64,000 nucleotides of DNA. It comes from Halotia branconii CENA392. GTDB taxonomy: Bacteria; Cyanobacteriota; Cyanobacteriia; Cyanobacteriales; Nostocaceae. Every line of letters starts with the position of its first letter. Position 1 is the first letter of the stretch. The stretch is taken from contig NZ_CP124543.1 of the NCBI RefSeq assembly GCF_029953635.1, positions 2,707,455 through 2,771,454 on the forward strand, written 5' to 3'. A program made the translations under genes and the position numbers. Shown in pieces: positions 36,383-45,646 of the stretch. The notes under the pieces were generated by a model, which was not told the DNA's origin, ran no database searches, and saw only the letters and a program-made list of their open reading frames with translations.

Positions 36383-38011
36383 ATGAGACGGTGGAATAGG
36401 ATTACACAATTCTTATCTTTATTTTGTTTATGTTTATTTTTAGTGATTAGCTGTGCGCCTCGTCCCCAAACAACTACCCCATCTAATTCTGGGAGTGGCA
36501 CTACAGGCGATGGTCGTATTACTATCGGGACAACCCTGAAGCCGAGAACCCTTGATCCTGCTGATGCTTATGAATTAGCATCTTTGGGTTTAGTAATTAA
36601 TTTAAGCGATCGCCTCTATTATTACGAACCAGGCAGTACGGAAATTAAGCCTCAATTAGCTACAGCATTACCTCAAGTCAGTGCGGATGGTTTAACTTAT
36701 ACAATTCCCTTACGCCAAGGAGTGGTTTTTCACGATGGAACTCCTTTCAACGCTGAAGCCATGACATTTAGCATCCAGCGTTTTATAGAAAATAAGGGTA
36801 AGCCTTCCTTCCTGCTGGCAGATACAGTGGCATCAGTGAAAGCCACAGGTGAAAACGAACTCACAATCAAGCTGAAAAAGCCCTTTGCAGCATTTCCCTC
36901 ACTGTTAGCATTTTCTGGAGTGTGTGCAGTTTCACCTAAAGTTTACGAAATTGCACCGGGTAAATTTAAACCGAATACTTTTGTCGGGACTGGCCCATAC
37001 AAGTTAGCCCAGTATGGTACAGATTCACTGCGATTTGATGTCTTTGACAAATACTGGGGAAACAAACCAGCCAACAAAGGTATTAACATCCAAATTCAAA
37101 CTAGTCCGGTGAATTTATTTAATGCCTTTCGCACAGGTGCAGTAGATGTCGCTTACTTATCTTTGCAACCAGATCAAGTCCGTAGCTTAGAAGAAAGTGC
37201 GAAAAAAGGAAATTGGCAAGCCATTACTGCCCAAAGTAGCGTAGTTAGTTATTTGGTGTTGAACCGCAATCAGCAACCTTTAGATAAACCAGAAGTTAGA
37301 CAAGCTGTTGCAGCCATAATTGACCGTCCATTAATTAATCAACGAGTTTTATATAATCAAGCTGATCCGCTTTACAGCATGATTCCCACTACCTTTGATG
37401 TTTCCCAGCCATTATTTAAGGATAAATATGGCGATGCTAAATTTGATCAAGCTAAACAATTATTAACTAGTGCTGGTTTCTCCAAAACAAACCCCGCAAA
37501 AGTTCAAGTTTGGTATCCTTCTAGTTCACCAACTCGCAGTTTAGCAGCACAGACACTTAAATCATTAGCTGATACCAAAATGGACGGGATACTGCAATTT
37601 GAAGTCATTACTGTAGAAGGGCCTACCTTTTTTAAAGACATCTCCAAGGGTTTATATCCAGCAGCTTTACTCGATTGGTATCCAGATTTTTTAGATCCAG
37701 ATAACTATATTCAGCCGTTTTTAGCTTGTCAAAAAGGTTCAGCAGCTAAAGGATGCGAAGATGGTGGCAGTCAAACTCAAGGTTCGTTTTACTATAGCGA
37801 AACCATGAATCAGTTGATTGATCAAGAACGTAAAGAACAAAACCCCCAAGCGCGTCAAAAGATTTTCGCAGAAATTCAAACACAAGTTACTAATGATGTG
37901 CCTTACGTTCCCCTCTGGCAAAACAAAGATTATGTATTTGCTCAAAAAGGCATTAGCGATGTAAAACTTGATCCTACTCAAAACCTGATTTACAAAACAA
38001 TCAAAAAGTAG
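36383..38011 (+). CDS. ABC-transporter substrate-binding lipoprotein (SBP family 5, peptide/nickel type)
   Basis: The ATG at 36383 gives a normal signal peptide (basic RRWNR, a hydrophobic core, lipobox VISC), so the mature protein is a lipoprotein; a frame from 36362 adds seven residues. Family-5 features are 'TLKPRTLDPADAYELAS', 'LAPALPQVSADGLTY'-like 'LATALPQVSADGLTYTIPLR', 'GVVFHDGTPFNAEAM' and 'FVGTGPYKLAQYG', with the usual length near 540. It should bind oligopeptides, dipeptides or a similar ligand for an ABC importer. No permease or ATPase genes adjoin it, so partners are encoded elsewhere. Confidence 0.9.
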   Translation: MRRWNRITQFLSLFCLCLFLVISCAPRPQTTTPSNSGSGTTGDGRITIGTTLKPRTLDPADAYELASLGLVINLSDRLYYYEPGSTEIKPQLATALPQVSADGLTYTIPLRQGVVFHDGTPFNAEAMTFSIQRFIENKGKPSFLLADTVASVKATGENELTIKLKKPFAAFPSLLAFSGVCAVSPKVYEIAPGKFKPNTFVGTGPYKLAQYGTDSLRFDVFDKYWGNKPANKGINIQIQTSPVNLFNAFRTGAVDVAYLSLQPDQVRSLEESAKKGNWQAITAQSSVVSYLVLNRNQQPLDKPEVRQAVAAIIDRPLINQRVLYNQADPLYSMIPTTFDVSQPLFKDKYGDAKFDQAKQLLTSAGFSKTNPAKVQVWYPSSSPTRSLAAQTLKSLADTKMDGILQFEVITVEGPTFFKDISKGLYPAALLDWYPDFLDPDNYIQPFLACQKGSAAKGCEDGGSQTQGSFYYSETMNQLIDQERKEQNPQARQKIFAEIQTQVTNDVPYVPLWQNKDYVFAQKGISDVKLDPTQNLIYKTIKK

Positions 38012-38257
38012 TCAACTAAAAAGGGTAAGGCTGCGAGTGCGAGAAAGAAAATAAAGCCTTACCTATTTAACGCAATATGGATATTTGGATATTAATCACT
38101 AAAAGGAACAATTTAGCATCACTTGTATTAGAGCGATCGCTGCTGTTGCGGGTTATTCTTGATATAGGCTAGAAATTGATAACGACAGCGTAGATTTAGG
38201 CAATGAAAACTATCTTAAGTATCTCCTAAATCTCAAAAACTATAAAGACAAAAAATA

Positions 38258-40000
38258 ATGGCATTACCAATTGCTACGTTATCACTGCTTGCGGCTTTAA
38301 CAGTTGCGCCTGTACAAGAACCTACTGAGAAGCCACCATCTTCAATACCCATGATTGCCAATGTTTTACCAACCGACACACCATTAGTAGGTTTAGTGAA
38401 TACAAAAAAAGCAACTTGGGCTACTTTAAGTCGCTTTCAGTTATTTCAAACAGCTTTTACAGCAGCAGCGCAATTTTTACCGCCCACTTTGCAGTTTGAC
38501 TATGCCAAAGATATTGAATCTTGGTTAGGAGATCAAGTAGCAATTGTATTTATGCCAAAAGTGGAATCTACTACTGCTAGCATAGATGCTAATTTTCTCA
38601 TGCTGGCTCCCGTCAAAAATGACACACGCTTGCAGTTATTGCTGGATCAACTTAAGAAAAATACACCACGGGTAAAAACACGGCAGTACAAGGGTATTAC
38701 CATATTAGAACTGCCAGCCTCCCCAGTAGAATCACCTACAAACAAATTACCTACCACATCCCTAAAAAAACTGAAGTTGTCTGCTGCACCGGATTTGGTG
38801 AAGCCAAATTGGTTGACCAAAAAACGCGGGATTGCGATCGCTACTCTACCAGGATACGTTGTTACAGGCATCACAGCTCAACCAATTGAGCAGTTAATCG
38901 ATGCCCAACAAAACAACGCCACTTTAGCTAAAAATTCTCAGTTTCAACAGACAATCCAGTATTCTCAATCAGGTCAGGTGCTGTTTACATTGTATGAAAA
39001 TTTAGCTACATTTCTTCCCTTAATTAGTGACATCTCTAAAGATCCAAGTCTGCCGTTTCCTATATTGAGTGTTGACACTCTCAACCTGGAACAATTAAAT
39101 AAATACGGCATTATCAATGGCTTTTTGACATTACAACCAGAAGGGCTGCGCTTTCAAATTAACGCTTACAACCAAACTTCCCAATCTAAACAAGGTAAAG
39201 TTAATCTCAAAAAAACTGAGACTATTTTAGATCGAATGCCTGGGGCTACTTACTCGGCTTTTACTGGTCAAAATCTCAGCTACCAATGGCAACAGATAGC
39301 TAAAGGGTTGGCCACAAAGGCACAACTTAAAGATATGCTCGAAACGTTGCGTAGTTTTGTTCGTAGCAGCACAGGACTAGATTTAGAACAAGATATCTTA
39401 GGTTGGATGGATGGGGAATATGGTTTTTTCTTATTTCCTACTAAAGGCGGATTGTTTAAATTAGTCGGCGCAAACTTTAATTTAGGGATCGGCTTGGCTG
39501 TACAAACAAGCGATCGCACTACCGCAGATACCACTTTTAAAAAGCTAGATCAGTTTGTCAAGTCGTTCTCCGGGGGAGGAGTGAAGGTCAATACTCACAA
39601 TATCAAGGGTCACACTGTCACTAGTTGGGATGTGGGAGGAGATGCTTCACAAAGCTTATTGGCTTATAGTTGGGTAGATAATAATACTGCGATTGTGGCC
39701 ACTGGATTCGGAGCGATCGCAGACTTAGTACCACAGCCATACATACTGCTACCTACAACTTATAATTTCACAACTGCTACTAATTCTTTACCTTATCCTA
39801 ACCACGGATATTTCTATGTAAATATGGGGTCTTTATTGTCATGGGTTTATGGTTTCTTACCATCAATATTTAATGACCCTAGTTTTCAACCCTGGAAACA
39901 GACTATCGGCTCAGTGTACAGCATTAGTGCCACGACTTCTACAAGACCAGATCGAGAACAATTTGATATTTTGCTTGTTTTGGCTCCCACGAGAAAATAA
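38258..40000 (+). CDS. DUF3352 domain-containing protein, probably exported
   Basis: A 580-aa protein with a short N-terminal hydrophobic stretch (about 3-20) that resembles a signal sequence. It is followed by 'VLPTDTPLVGLVNTKKATW', the typical beginning of DUF3352 proteins. The family consists of cyanobacterial proteins of unknown function with repeated 'F..W.GDQVAIVFMP'-like and 'DILGWMDGEYGFFLFP'-like blocks, here near residues 87-100 and 375-395, suggesting an internal duplication. The C-terminus ends in 'DILLVLAPTRK'. No enzymatic motif is visible. Confidence 0.85.
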   Translation: MALPIATLSLLAALTVAPVQEPTEKPPSSIPMIANVLPTDTPLVGLVNTKKATWATLSRFQLFQTAFTAAAQFLPPTLQFDYAKDIESWLGDQVAIVFMPKVESTTASIDANFLMLAPVKNDTRLQLLLDQLKKNTPRVKTRQYKGITILELPASPVESPTNKLPTTSLKKLKLSAAPDLVKPNWLTKKRGIAIATLPGYVVTGITAQPIEQLIDAQQNNATLAKNSQFQQTIQYSQSGQVLFTLYENLATFLPLISDISKDPSLPFPILSVDTLNLEQLNKYGIINGFLTLQPEGLRFQINAYNQTSQSKQGKVNLKKTETILDRMPGATYSAFTGQNLSYQWQQIAKGLATKAQLKDMLETLRSFVRSSTGLDLEQDILGWMDGEYGFFLFPTKGGLFKLVGANFNLGIGLAVQTSDRTTADTTFKKLDQFVKSFSGGGVKVNTHNIKGHTVTSWDVGGDASQSLLAYSWVDNNTAIVATGFGAIADLVPQPYILLPTTYNFTTATNSLPYPNHGYFYVNMGSLLSWVYGFLPSIFNDPSFQPWKQTIGSVYSISATTSTRPDREQFDILLVLAPTRK

Positions 40001-40497
40001 GATCCAAGGTTAACTTAACCGTATCCAAATTTTTGGCATTGGTTTATCCCTGCGGGTTCCCCGTAAGGGGTGCGTTCCTGCCTTTTCTTTATTCTGTTGC
40101 TTGTTATTAAGTTCCGGGTGACATAAATAAGTCATCAAGCATAAGCCGGACAGTTTCTCTTGCTTCACGCTCAAGTTCGTCTTTTTCGTCCCACTGTTGA
40201 TTGACAGTTAATGCCAATTTATCAAGATTAGCGTGATACCAATTCTATATGAAGATGCATATCTTTTAAGGGTAGGGGTTTAAAAATCAGGCAGTAGAGA
40301 GAGTGATTTGAGAAACATGGATTTGTAAAGTCAAGGTTAGCCAAGGCTGAGGTAAAAACCTACCATTCGGTAATGGCAGACGATTGAGAACAGCAGCCTT
40401 GATAACTAAAAATCCACGGGGAACCCCGCAACGGAATGACTTTTTTGTAACAAATTTTTCAAGAAAAAAAGCCAGTGTAATAAACTTTTTTTGACTG
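40001..40497. other. Intergenic region with a gene remnant and small repeats
   Basis: Contains palindromic phrases (GCGGGTTCCCCGTAAGGGG near 40051-40070, CACGGGGAACCCCG near 40417-40430) and the minus-strand gene remnant listed at 40107-40244. Nothing else was recognised. Confidence 0.45.
40107..40244 (-). pseudogene. C-terminal remnant of an unidentified gene
   Basis: Forty-five minus-strand codons read NWYHANLDKLALTVNQQW, then DEKDELEREARETVRLMLDD and a short end before TAA. No start codon or ribosome-binding site precedes them; an in-frame TAG lies directly upstream. The amino-acid composition looks like real protein, so I read this as the tail of a lost gene. Family not recognised. Confidence 0.35.
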
Positions 40498-40731
40498 TTA
40501 ATTTAAATTACTTGCTTTCTTAACTGCTTCCTTTAACTCTTCAAAGGTAATACTACCGTCTTGGTCTGAATCATACTGTACTAGTAACTCCTGGGGACTA
40601 CTGGTATTTGTTTCTGATAAGATGACTGCACTTAAACCAGGACTTAAAAAAAGCTCATTAATGGAGACTTTGCCGTCTTGATCGCGATCTAAGTCATTAA
40701 AAAGAGATTGAAGCTCTTGCTCGGTTGCCAT
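40498..40731 (-). CDS. EF-hand calcium-binding protein (CSE-like)
   Basis: A 77-aa protein with two canonical EF-hand loops: D15-R-D17-Q-D19-G-K-V-S-I-N-E26 and D54-S-D56-Q-D58-G-S-I-T-F-E-E65, each with acidic residues at positions 1, 3, 5 and 12. Size and layout match the cyanobacterial calcium sensor CSE described in Anabaena (asr1131), a small cytoplasmic protein that changes conformation on Ca2+ binding and affects photosynthetic electron transport. That role is known for the homologue and inferred here. The gene stands alone between gene remnants. Confidence 0.88.
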   Translation of the reverse strand: MATEQELQSLFNDLDRDQDGKVSINELFLSPGLSAVILSETNTSSPQELLVQYDSDQDGSITFEELKEAVKKASNLN

Positions 40732-40829
40732 AAGTTTTGATCTGAATTAATCTTTCAAGTTAATATCTCAAAATCTTGACAAAGACGCAAGGACAGTTAA
40801 GTAAAATTTCATTACTTTTTTATACCTAG

Positions 40830-40958
40830 CAATGTTTTCTTCTTAAGAGGCTCTATCGCCCTGAATGGTTGCTTCAACATAAAGCGGAACTTCTCAAGTT
40901 TGTTCAATCTAAGCTTGGTTGTAGTGCTAAAAACATCAAGGTTATTACAACTGAATAA
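40830..40958 (+). pseudogene. C-terminal remnant of an unidentified gene
   Basis: The frame reads LYRPEWLLQHKAELLKF, then VQSKLGCSAKNIKVITTE and TAA at 40956-40958. It is closed upstream by TAG at 40827-40829 and lacks a start codon. The composition is protein-like and the segment stands alone, so it is probably the end of a deleted gene. The rest of 40732-41223 shows no gene. Confidence 0.35.
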
Positions 40959-41194
40959 AAGTTAAATTTATGTCTGGTAATCCCTCTTCTGTTACTACGA
41001 GGAGAGAAAAATATTATTCCTAGCCTGAGTCTCAGATATCATCACAAATGTAGGCGATCGCATCCCAGCTTGATCATTTACATCCTTTTGTTGAAAAAAG
41101 ACGTAAAAATAGGCGTTTCAGATTTTTTAATAGGTTTCATGGTTCGCAACAGTTGAGTGTTGAAAATCGCACAGAATAAATACGATACAGCAAA

Positions 41195-41210
41195 TTTGCG
41201 GAAAATACGA
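41195..41210. repeat. 16-bp direct repeat, left copy, flanking the organosulfur operon
   Basis: TTTGCGGAAAATACGA occurs here and at 50172-50187 in the same orientation. It lies 14 bases beyond the last gene of the operon. Role unknown: operator, insertion-boundary repeat or chance. Confidence 0.5.
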
Positions 41211-41223
41211 CTACTTTGGTAAG

Positions 41224-42408
41224 TTATGAATAAAAGTCCGGTTTTGGCAATTTCTCATTTAATGCCCAGTTACCGATATCTTTAACTTTATAATCTACTG
41301 GGTCATGCAGAGTGAAAGTGCGGAGATTGCGCCAGTAGCGGTCAAAGCCATATTTCGCACTCGTAGCGCGTGCGCCCATAACTTCAAAGATGCGATTGGT
41401 GACATCTAAACCGACTCTAGTCGCTGCAACTTTGGCAGTAGCGATATAAAGCGCACATTCCCCCCGTTGCTCGGCAGTGAGTGACCATTCTTTTTCCCAA
41501 GCCACTTGTAGTAATTCTCCCGCTTGGTCAGTCAAGCTCTTAGCTGCTTGGAGGTCAACCCACATATTACCATAGTGTTGGATAATATACGGGTCTTGGG
41601 TCGCATCCTCTACACCTGATGTCAGCCAGGGTTTTGTACTGGTTTTAGTATATAACTTAGCAGCCTCGAAAGCTCCCTCGGCAATTCCCAGGTAGATATT
41701 AGCAAGATTCAATTGAGTTAAACAGGCGCGGATAGTATCGAAAGGTTGACTTGGTTTGTCTCCAATACCTAGAATTTCATGACTATGTACCAATACATTA
41801 TCAAAAGTAATGCTACCGCTGTCTGTTTGGCGTTGCCCCATATTATTCCAGTCATCATGAACGGTAATACCTTCTCTTAAGGTAGGAATTGCCAGAACGT
41901 TTAATTTACCAGTTGTTTGATTAGTGGCAGTGATTGGTAATATATCTGAGTCTTGAGAGCCTGAACAAAAACTTTTGCTCCCATTGAGACGGAAATGATT
42001 ATTTTCTGGTGTAAGAGTTGTTCTGCGATCTAGGGGGTTGAGGGCATTGCACCAAAACCAATTATTACGGATGGTTTCTGAGTAATATCGCTGTTTCTGT
42101 TCTACTGAACCAAAAATATGAGGAATAACCACACCTAAATGGTGGTATGAGAAGATATGAGCAATGGAACTATCAACTTTGGCAAACTCGCGGGTAACTT
42201 TGAAAGTAACGATCCAAGTTTGCCCTAAACCGCCATACTCTTTAGGTATGATTAGTTTAAGTAAGTTGCTTTGGCGCAAGCGATCGCGTTCTTGTTTAGG
42301 TGTTCCGCCTTTGGTGTCGCGTGCTACCGCAGTCTGGGCAAATTCATCAGCTAAAGATTTAGCTAAAACAATGTAATCTTCAGATTCTCTGGTTTCGACT
42401 AATTGCAT
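41224..42408 (-). CDS. Acyl-CoA-dehydrogenase-fold flavoprotein, SfnB/DszC-like (second copy)
   Basis: A flavin enzyme of the acyl-CoA dehydrogenase superfamily, about 394 aa from the ATG at 42408, which has AGGA 8 bases upstream; a TTG at 42426 is less likely. 'LIIPKEYGGLGQTW' and 'LNGSKSFCSGSQDSDILPI' mark the N-terminal and beta domains, and 'FEVMGARATSAKYGFDRYWRNLRTFTLHDP' region the C-terminal helices. The Trp-Arg-Asn/His-Asp-Pro ending is that of the FMN-dependent monooxygenase branch (SfnB, DszC, SsuD partners) rather than true acyl-CoA dehydrogenases. As last gene of the ssu/sfn operon it probably oxidises a sulfur or sulfinate compound. Confidence 0.85.
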   Translation of the reverse strand: MQLVETRESEDYIVLAKSLADEFAQTAVARDTKGGTPKQERDRLRQSNLLKLIIPKEYGGLGQTWIVTFKVTREFAKVDSSIAHIFSYHHLGVVIPHIFGSVEQKQRYYSETIRNNWFWCNALNPLDRRTTLTPENNHFRLNGSKSFCSGSQDSDILPITATNQTTGKLNVLAIPTLREGITVHDDWNNMGQRQTDSGSITFDNVLVHSHEILGIGDKPSQPFDTIRACLTQLNLANIYLGIAEGAFEAAKLYTKTSTKPWLTSGVEDATQDPYIIQHYGNMWVDLQAAKSLTDQAGELLQVAWEKEWSLTAEQRGECALYIATAKVAATRVGLDVTNRIFEVMGARATSAKYGFDRYWRNLRTFTLHDPVDYKVKDIGNWALNEKLPKPDFYS

Positions 42409-42492
42409 AAGTTTTTTCCTACTCAACCATGAGAATTATTATGCCAATCAGTTAGAGCAGTATTATCTGCTCCAACTTAGTCACTCAAATGC

Positions 42493-43698
42493 TTACAGCC
42501 AAGGATGACGCGGTGGATTAACACCATTCAAGTAGAAATTACCAACGGCATAGTATTTCCAGCGAACGGGGTCATGTAGAGTATGAGTCCGAGCATTGCG
42601 CCAGTGGCGGTCTAAGTTATATTGCCGTAAGGTAGACTTAGTACCAGCCAATTCAAACAGCTTGTTAGTTGTTAAAATCGCCGCTTCCGCAGCCAGTGCT
42701 TTTGCTTCTGCCACAGCAATAGAAGCTTCTGCCACACTACTATCAGTTGGCTTGGCGATCGCTCGATCAATATACTCACCCGAACGACGTAGCAGTGCTT
42801 CGGCTGCATGAACTTGGATAACTATGTTACCGACGTTGTAGATAGTTAGGGGATCTTCGTAACCATGTTCCAATTCAACATCAATCCAGGGACGAGTATA
42901 GTTGTGAACGTAGTGGATTGTCTCTCTCAAAGCTGCTTTCGCAATGCCGACATCTACTGCTGCTTGAATAATTTGGGCGATGGGGCCTTGGGTGGTTGGA
43001 CGTTCAAAGGCTAAGAAGTGAGGAATCACACGCTCTTGGGACACTTGAACATTCTCAATAATAGTAGTGCCGCTAGCGGTGGTACGTTGCCCAAAACTGC
43101 TCCAATCGTCAATGACATTTAAGCCTGGTGTATCGCTTTCTACCAGAGCAATCACTGTTTTATCGTCATCATTACGAGCAATGACAGGAATCCAATCGGC
43201 TACCAATGCTCCGCTAGAATAGAATTTCCTGCCGTTGAGAACGTATCCATCTCCAGACTTTTCTAGGCGTGTCTGCACGTCGGTTACTGATTTAGTACCA
43301 ATTTCAGAAAAGGCGTTACCAAATCGCTTACCTTGTAATACTAAGTCAAAGAAAAAACGTTTTTGTTCTTCCGTCCCATCCAACCGAATCGATTCCACAA
43401 TATACCAATGATTTTGGGGAATTTGTCCCAAACTCGAATCAGCTTCGGAGATAATTTTAGTTACTTCTGCCAGGGTGGCATTCGATACAAAAGCACCGCC
43501 ATACTCTTTGGGAACTGTAATTCCCCACAGCCCGCTTTGAGAATATTTATTCACCTCATCAACAGGTATCTTCCCTTCTCTGTCTCGTTCGGAATCTCCT
43601 TTGACAAATTCAGCAGCTAATTGATGGGCGATCGCGATCGCTTCAGTATCGTCAACAATTACATGAGCTTTTTGTTCGATACTAATTACAGATGTCAT
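42493..43698 (-). CDS. sfnB: SfnB family sulfur acquisition oxidoreductase
   Basis: A 401-aa acyl-CoA-dehydrogenase-fold protein of the SfnB group, required for growth on dimethyl sulfone and related compounds in Pseudomonas. 'WGITVPKEYGGAFVSNATLAEV' region, 'GRKFYSSGALVADWIPV', 'GQRTTASGTTIIENV' and the ending 'RHWRNARTHTLHDPVRWKYY' region are typical. It is about as long as, and homologous to, the next gene, suggesting duplication inside the operon. It lies between sfnG and the second copy. The precise reaction is not settled for the family. Confidence 0.88.
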   Translation of the reverse strand: MTSVISIEQKAHVIVDDTEAIAIAHQLAAEFVKGDSERDREGKIPVDEVNKYSQSGLWGITVPKEYGGAFVSNATLAEVTKIISEADSSLGQIPQNHWYIVESIRLDGTEEQKRFFFDLVLQGKRFGNAFSEIGTKSVTDVQTRLEKSGDGYVLNGRKFYSSGALVADWIPVIARNDDDKTVIALVESDTPGLNVIDDWSSFGQRTTASGTTIIENVQVSQERVIPHFLAFERPTTQGPIAQIIQAAVDVGIAKAALRETIHYVHNYTRPWIDVELEHGYEDPLTIYNVGNIVIQVHAAEALLRRSGEYIDRAIAKPTDSSVAEASIAVAEAKALAAEAAILTTNKLFELAGTKSTLRQYNLDRHWRNARTHTLHDPVRWKYYAVGNFYLNGVNPPRHPWL

Positions 43699-43855
43699 GT
43701 TTTACCTTCTTTTAATTGCAATTAAATTTCTAGTGATTGGTGCATTAACCAAATTAAGTAATATCCACATCCCAAATGATCTTGGAGAGTTTTGCCTGTA
43801 TATTTTTGGCGGAATCAGCCGCGTTGTCGTAACTCAGGTTAAGGAAATATTGATG

Positions 43856-44953
43856 TTATGCAGTTACTAACTCTTCAGATGTGCGATGACGCGATTCAAT
43901 CTCCCGCACCAAAGGAATTACCGTGCGACCAAAAGCTGGTAAATCATCGCTGTAATGTAAAAAGCCACCTAAAATCAAATCCACGCCAACTTCGTAGAAT
44001 TGGCGAATGCGATCGGCAACTTGATCTGCTGTGCCAATCAAACCTGACTTAAAACCGTCGTTATATTGCACTAAGTCTTCAAAATTAGAGTTTGCCCACA
44101 TTCCCTCTTTCTCACGAGTTGAAGTTCCGGCTTGTTTTACAGCTTCGCCAAAACCTGCAACAGCTTCTTTATCCGCTTGAGCAATAATCTCTCGCAGTAC
44201 GTCATGAGCTTCTTTTTCAGTGTCTCGGACGATGATAAAGGCATTTAATCCAAACTTGACTTTACGCCCTTCCTCAGCCGCTAGAGCAGAAACTTCCTGA
44301 ATTTGTTCGCGCACACCTTCGATGGTATTGCCATTCATGAAATACCAATCAGATACACGCGCTGCCATCCGTCGTGCAGCTTTAGAGTTACCACCTTGGA
44401 AGATTTCTGGATGGGGATTTTGATTAATTGGTTTGGGCTTCACCCAACCACCATTGATGCGGTAAAAGTCTCCCTTTAAGTGGAACTCTTCTTCTGTCCA
44501 CATCCCTTTGAGTACGCGAATGAACTCCTCAGATCGGCGATAGCGTTCATCATGATCTAACCACGGTTCACCATAAATTGTGAATTCATTTTTAAACCAT
44601 CCACTGACAACATTTAGAGCAAAGCGACCTTTAGAAATAAAATCAATTGTTGCACCCATCTTGGCAACTACACCTGGATGCCATAATCCTGGATGAACTG
44701 CGGCAATTAATTTCAGCCGTTCGGTTACAGGTGCCAAAGCTGCAACTGTAGTCAATGCCTCTAGTTGATACTCAGCACCGTAGCTGGCAATAAATCTAGC
44801 TTGTGCTAAGGCATAGTCAAAGCCTACCTGTTCGGCAGTTTGAGCGAGTTGGGCATTGTAATCGAATGTCCAATCTGTGCGTTGAGCAATTTTACTAACA
44901 ACTAATCCACCACTGACATTGGGAATCCAATATGCAAACTTAATATCCACCAC
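43856..44953 (-). CDS. sfnG: Dimethyl sulfone monooxygenase (LLM class)
   Basis: An FMNH2-dependent luciferase-like monooxygenase that converts dimethyl sulfone to methanesulfinate. 'KFAYWIPNVSGGLVVSKI' at the N-terminus, 'GWFKNEFTIYGEPWLDHDER' and 'PEIFQGGNSKAARRMAAR' are SfnG-specific phrases. I prefer the GTG at 44953 (365 aa), 8 bases after AGAGG; the GTG at 44962 abuts that site. Reduced FMN would come from ssuE upstream. A small palindromic element (44977-45071) separates it from ssuE. Confidence 0.92.
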   Translation of the reverse strand: MVDIKFAYWIPNVSGGLVVSKIAQRTDWTFDYNAQLAQTAEQVGFDYALAQARFIASYGAEYQLEALTTVAALAPVTERLKLIAAVHPGLWHPGVVAKMGATIDFISKGRFALNVVSGWFKNEFTIYGEPWLDHDERYRRSEEFIRVLKGMWTEEEFHLKGDFYRINGGWVKPKPINQNPHPEIFQGGNSKAARRMAARVSDWYFMNGNTIEGVREQIQEVSALAAEEGRKVKFGLNAFIIVRDTEKEAHDVLREIIAQADKEAVAGFGEAVKQAGTSTREKEGMWANSNFEDLVQYNDGFKSGLIGTADQVADRIRQFYEVGVDLILGGFLHYSDDLPAFGRTVIPLVREIESRHRTSEELVTA

Positions 44954-44976
44954 GATCTGCACCTCTTTTTATATTT

Positions 44977-45071
44977 ATAGGACTTACGCAAAAATGACCA
45001 AAAAGCTTAATTTATCGAACCGCCAAGTCGCCAAGAGCGCCAAGAATTAGTAAAGAGTGCGTAAGTCCTAT
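44977..45071. repeat. MITE-like element inside the ssu/sfn operon
   Basis: Fourteen-base perfect terminal inverted repeats ATAGGACTTACGCA (44977-44990) and TGCGTAAGTCCTAT (45058-45071) bound a 95-base element with no reading frame. The phrase TGCGTAAGTCCTA also occurs near 10950, so the end sequence is dispersed in this genome. Confidence 0.75.
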
Positions 45072-45078
45072 TAATGAC

Positions 45079-45645
45079 TTAATTCGCATGAGCTAATTCT
45101 GGAGACTCTATCGGAGAATATTTCACCGCTTCGATCAATTCTTTGAGAGCATCGTTGAGCCTTTGCTCAATATCCTCATCAAGCTGCAAACTACCATCGG
45201 TTTCCAGTTGAATTTGTTTATCTACTCCATAAAAGCTGGCAAGTATGTGTCGTGCGCCTAACTCAGATAAGATCGGCTTCAGGGCATACTCAACCGCTAA
45301 TAAATGAGCGATTGTCCCACCAGTGGCGATTGGTAGTATGACTTTTCCTGACAATGCTTTTTGCGGCAGCAAATCCAAAAAAGCTTTGAGTACGCCTGTG
45401 TAAGCAGCTTTGTAAATTGGGGTGGCAATTATTACACCATCAGCTTTTTCTAATAAGGCTTTTGGCTGTTCTAAAGCTGGGCTATCATATCGTCCAAAAA
45501 CCAAGTCTTCAGCCGGAAAATCACGAACTGAAATAATGTCAACATCCAAGCCCTGTTGTTGTAAAAGCTTGGCGGCATATTCCAAAATGGCGTAGGTTCT
45601 AGATGGATGAGAAGGACTACCAGCGATCGCTAAAATATTAGTCAT
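45079..45645 (-). CDS. ssuE: NADPH-dependent FMN reductase
   Basis: A 188-aa flavodoxin-fold reductase. 'ILAIAGSPSHPSRTYAILEY' carries the phosphate-binding GSP loop, and 'GVIIATPIYKAAYTGVLKAF' is the family signature near residue 72. It supplies FMNH2 to SsuD and SfnG. The start is one base from the ssuB stop, so it is within the operon. Confidence 0.93.
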   Translation of the reverse strand: MTNILAIAGSPSHPSRTYAILEYAAKLLQQQGLDVDIISVRDFPAEDLVFGRYDSPALEQPKALLEKADGVIIATPIYKAAYTGVLKAFLDLLPQKALSGKVILPIATGGTIAHLLAVEYALKPILSELGARHILASFYGVDKQIQLETDGSLQLDEDIEQRLNDALKELIEAVKYSPIESPELAHAN

Positions 45646-45646
45646 C

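Noticed and set aside
44962..44962. GTG at 44962 as sfnG start
   Set aside because: It directly abuts the AGAGG site; GTG 44953 has proper spacing.
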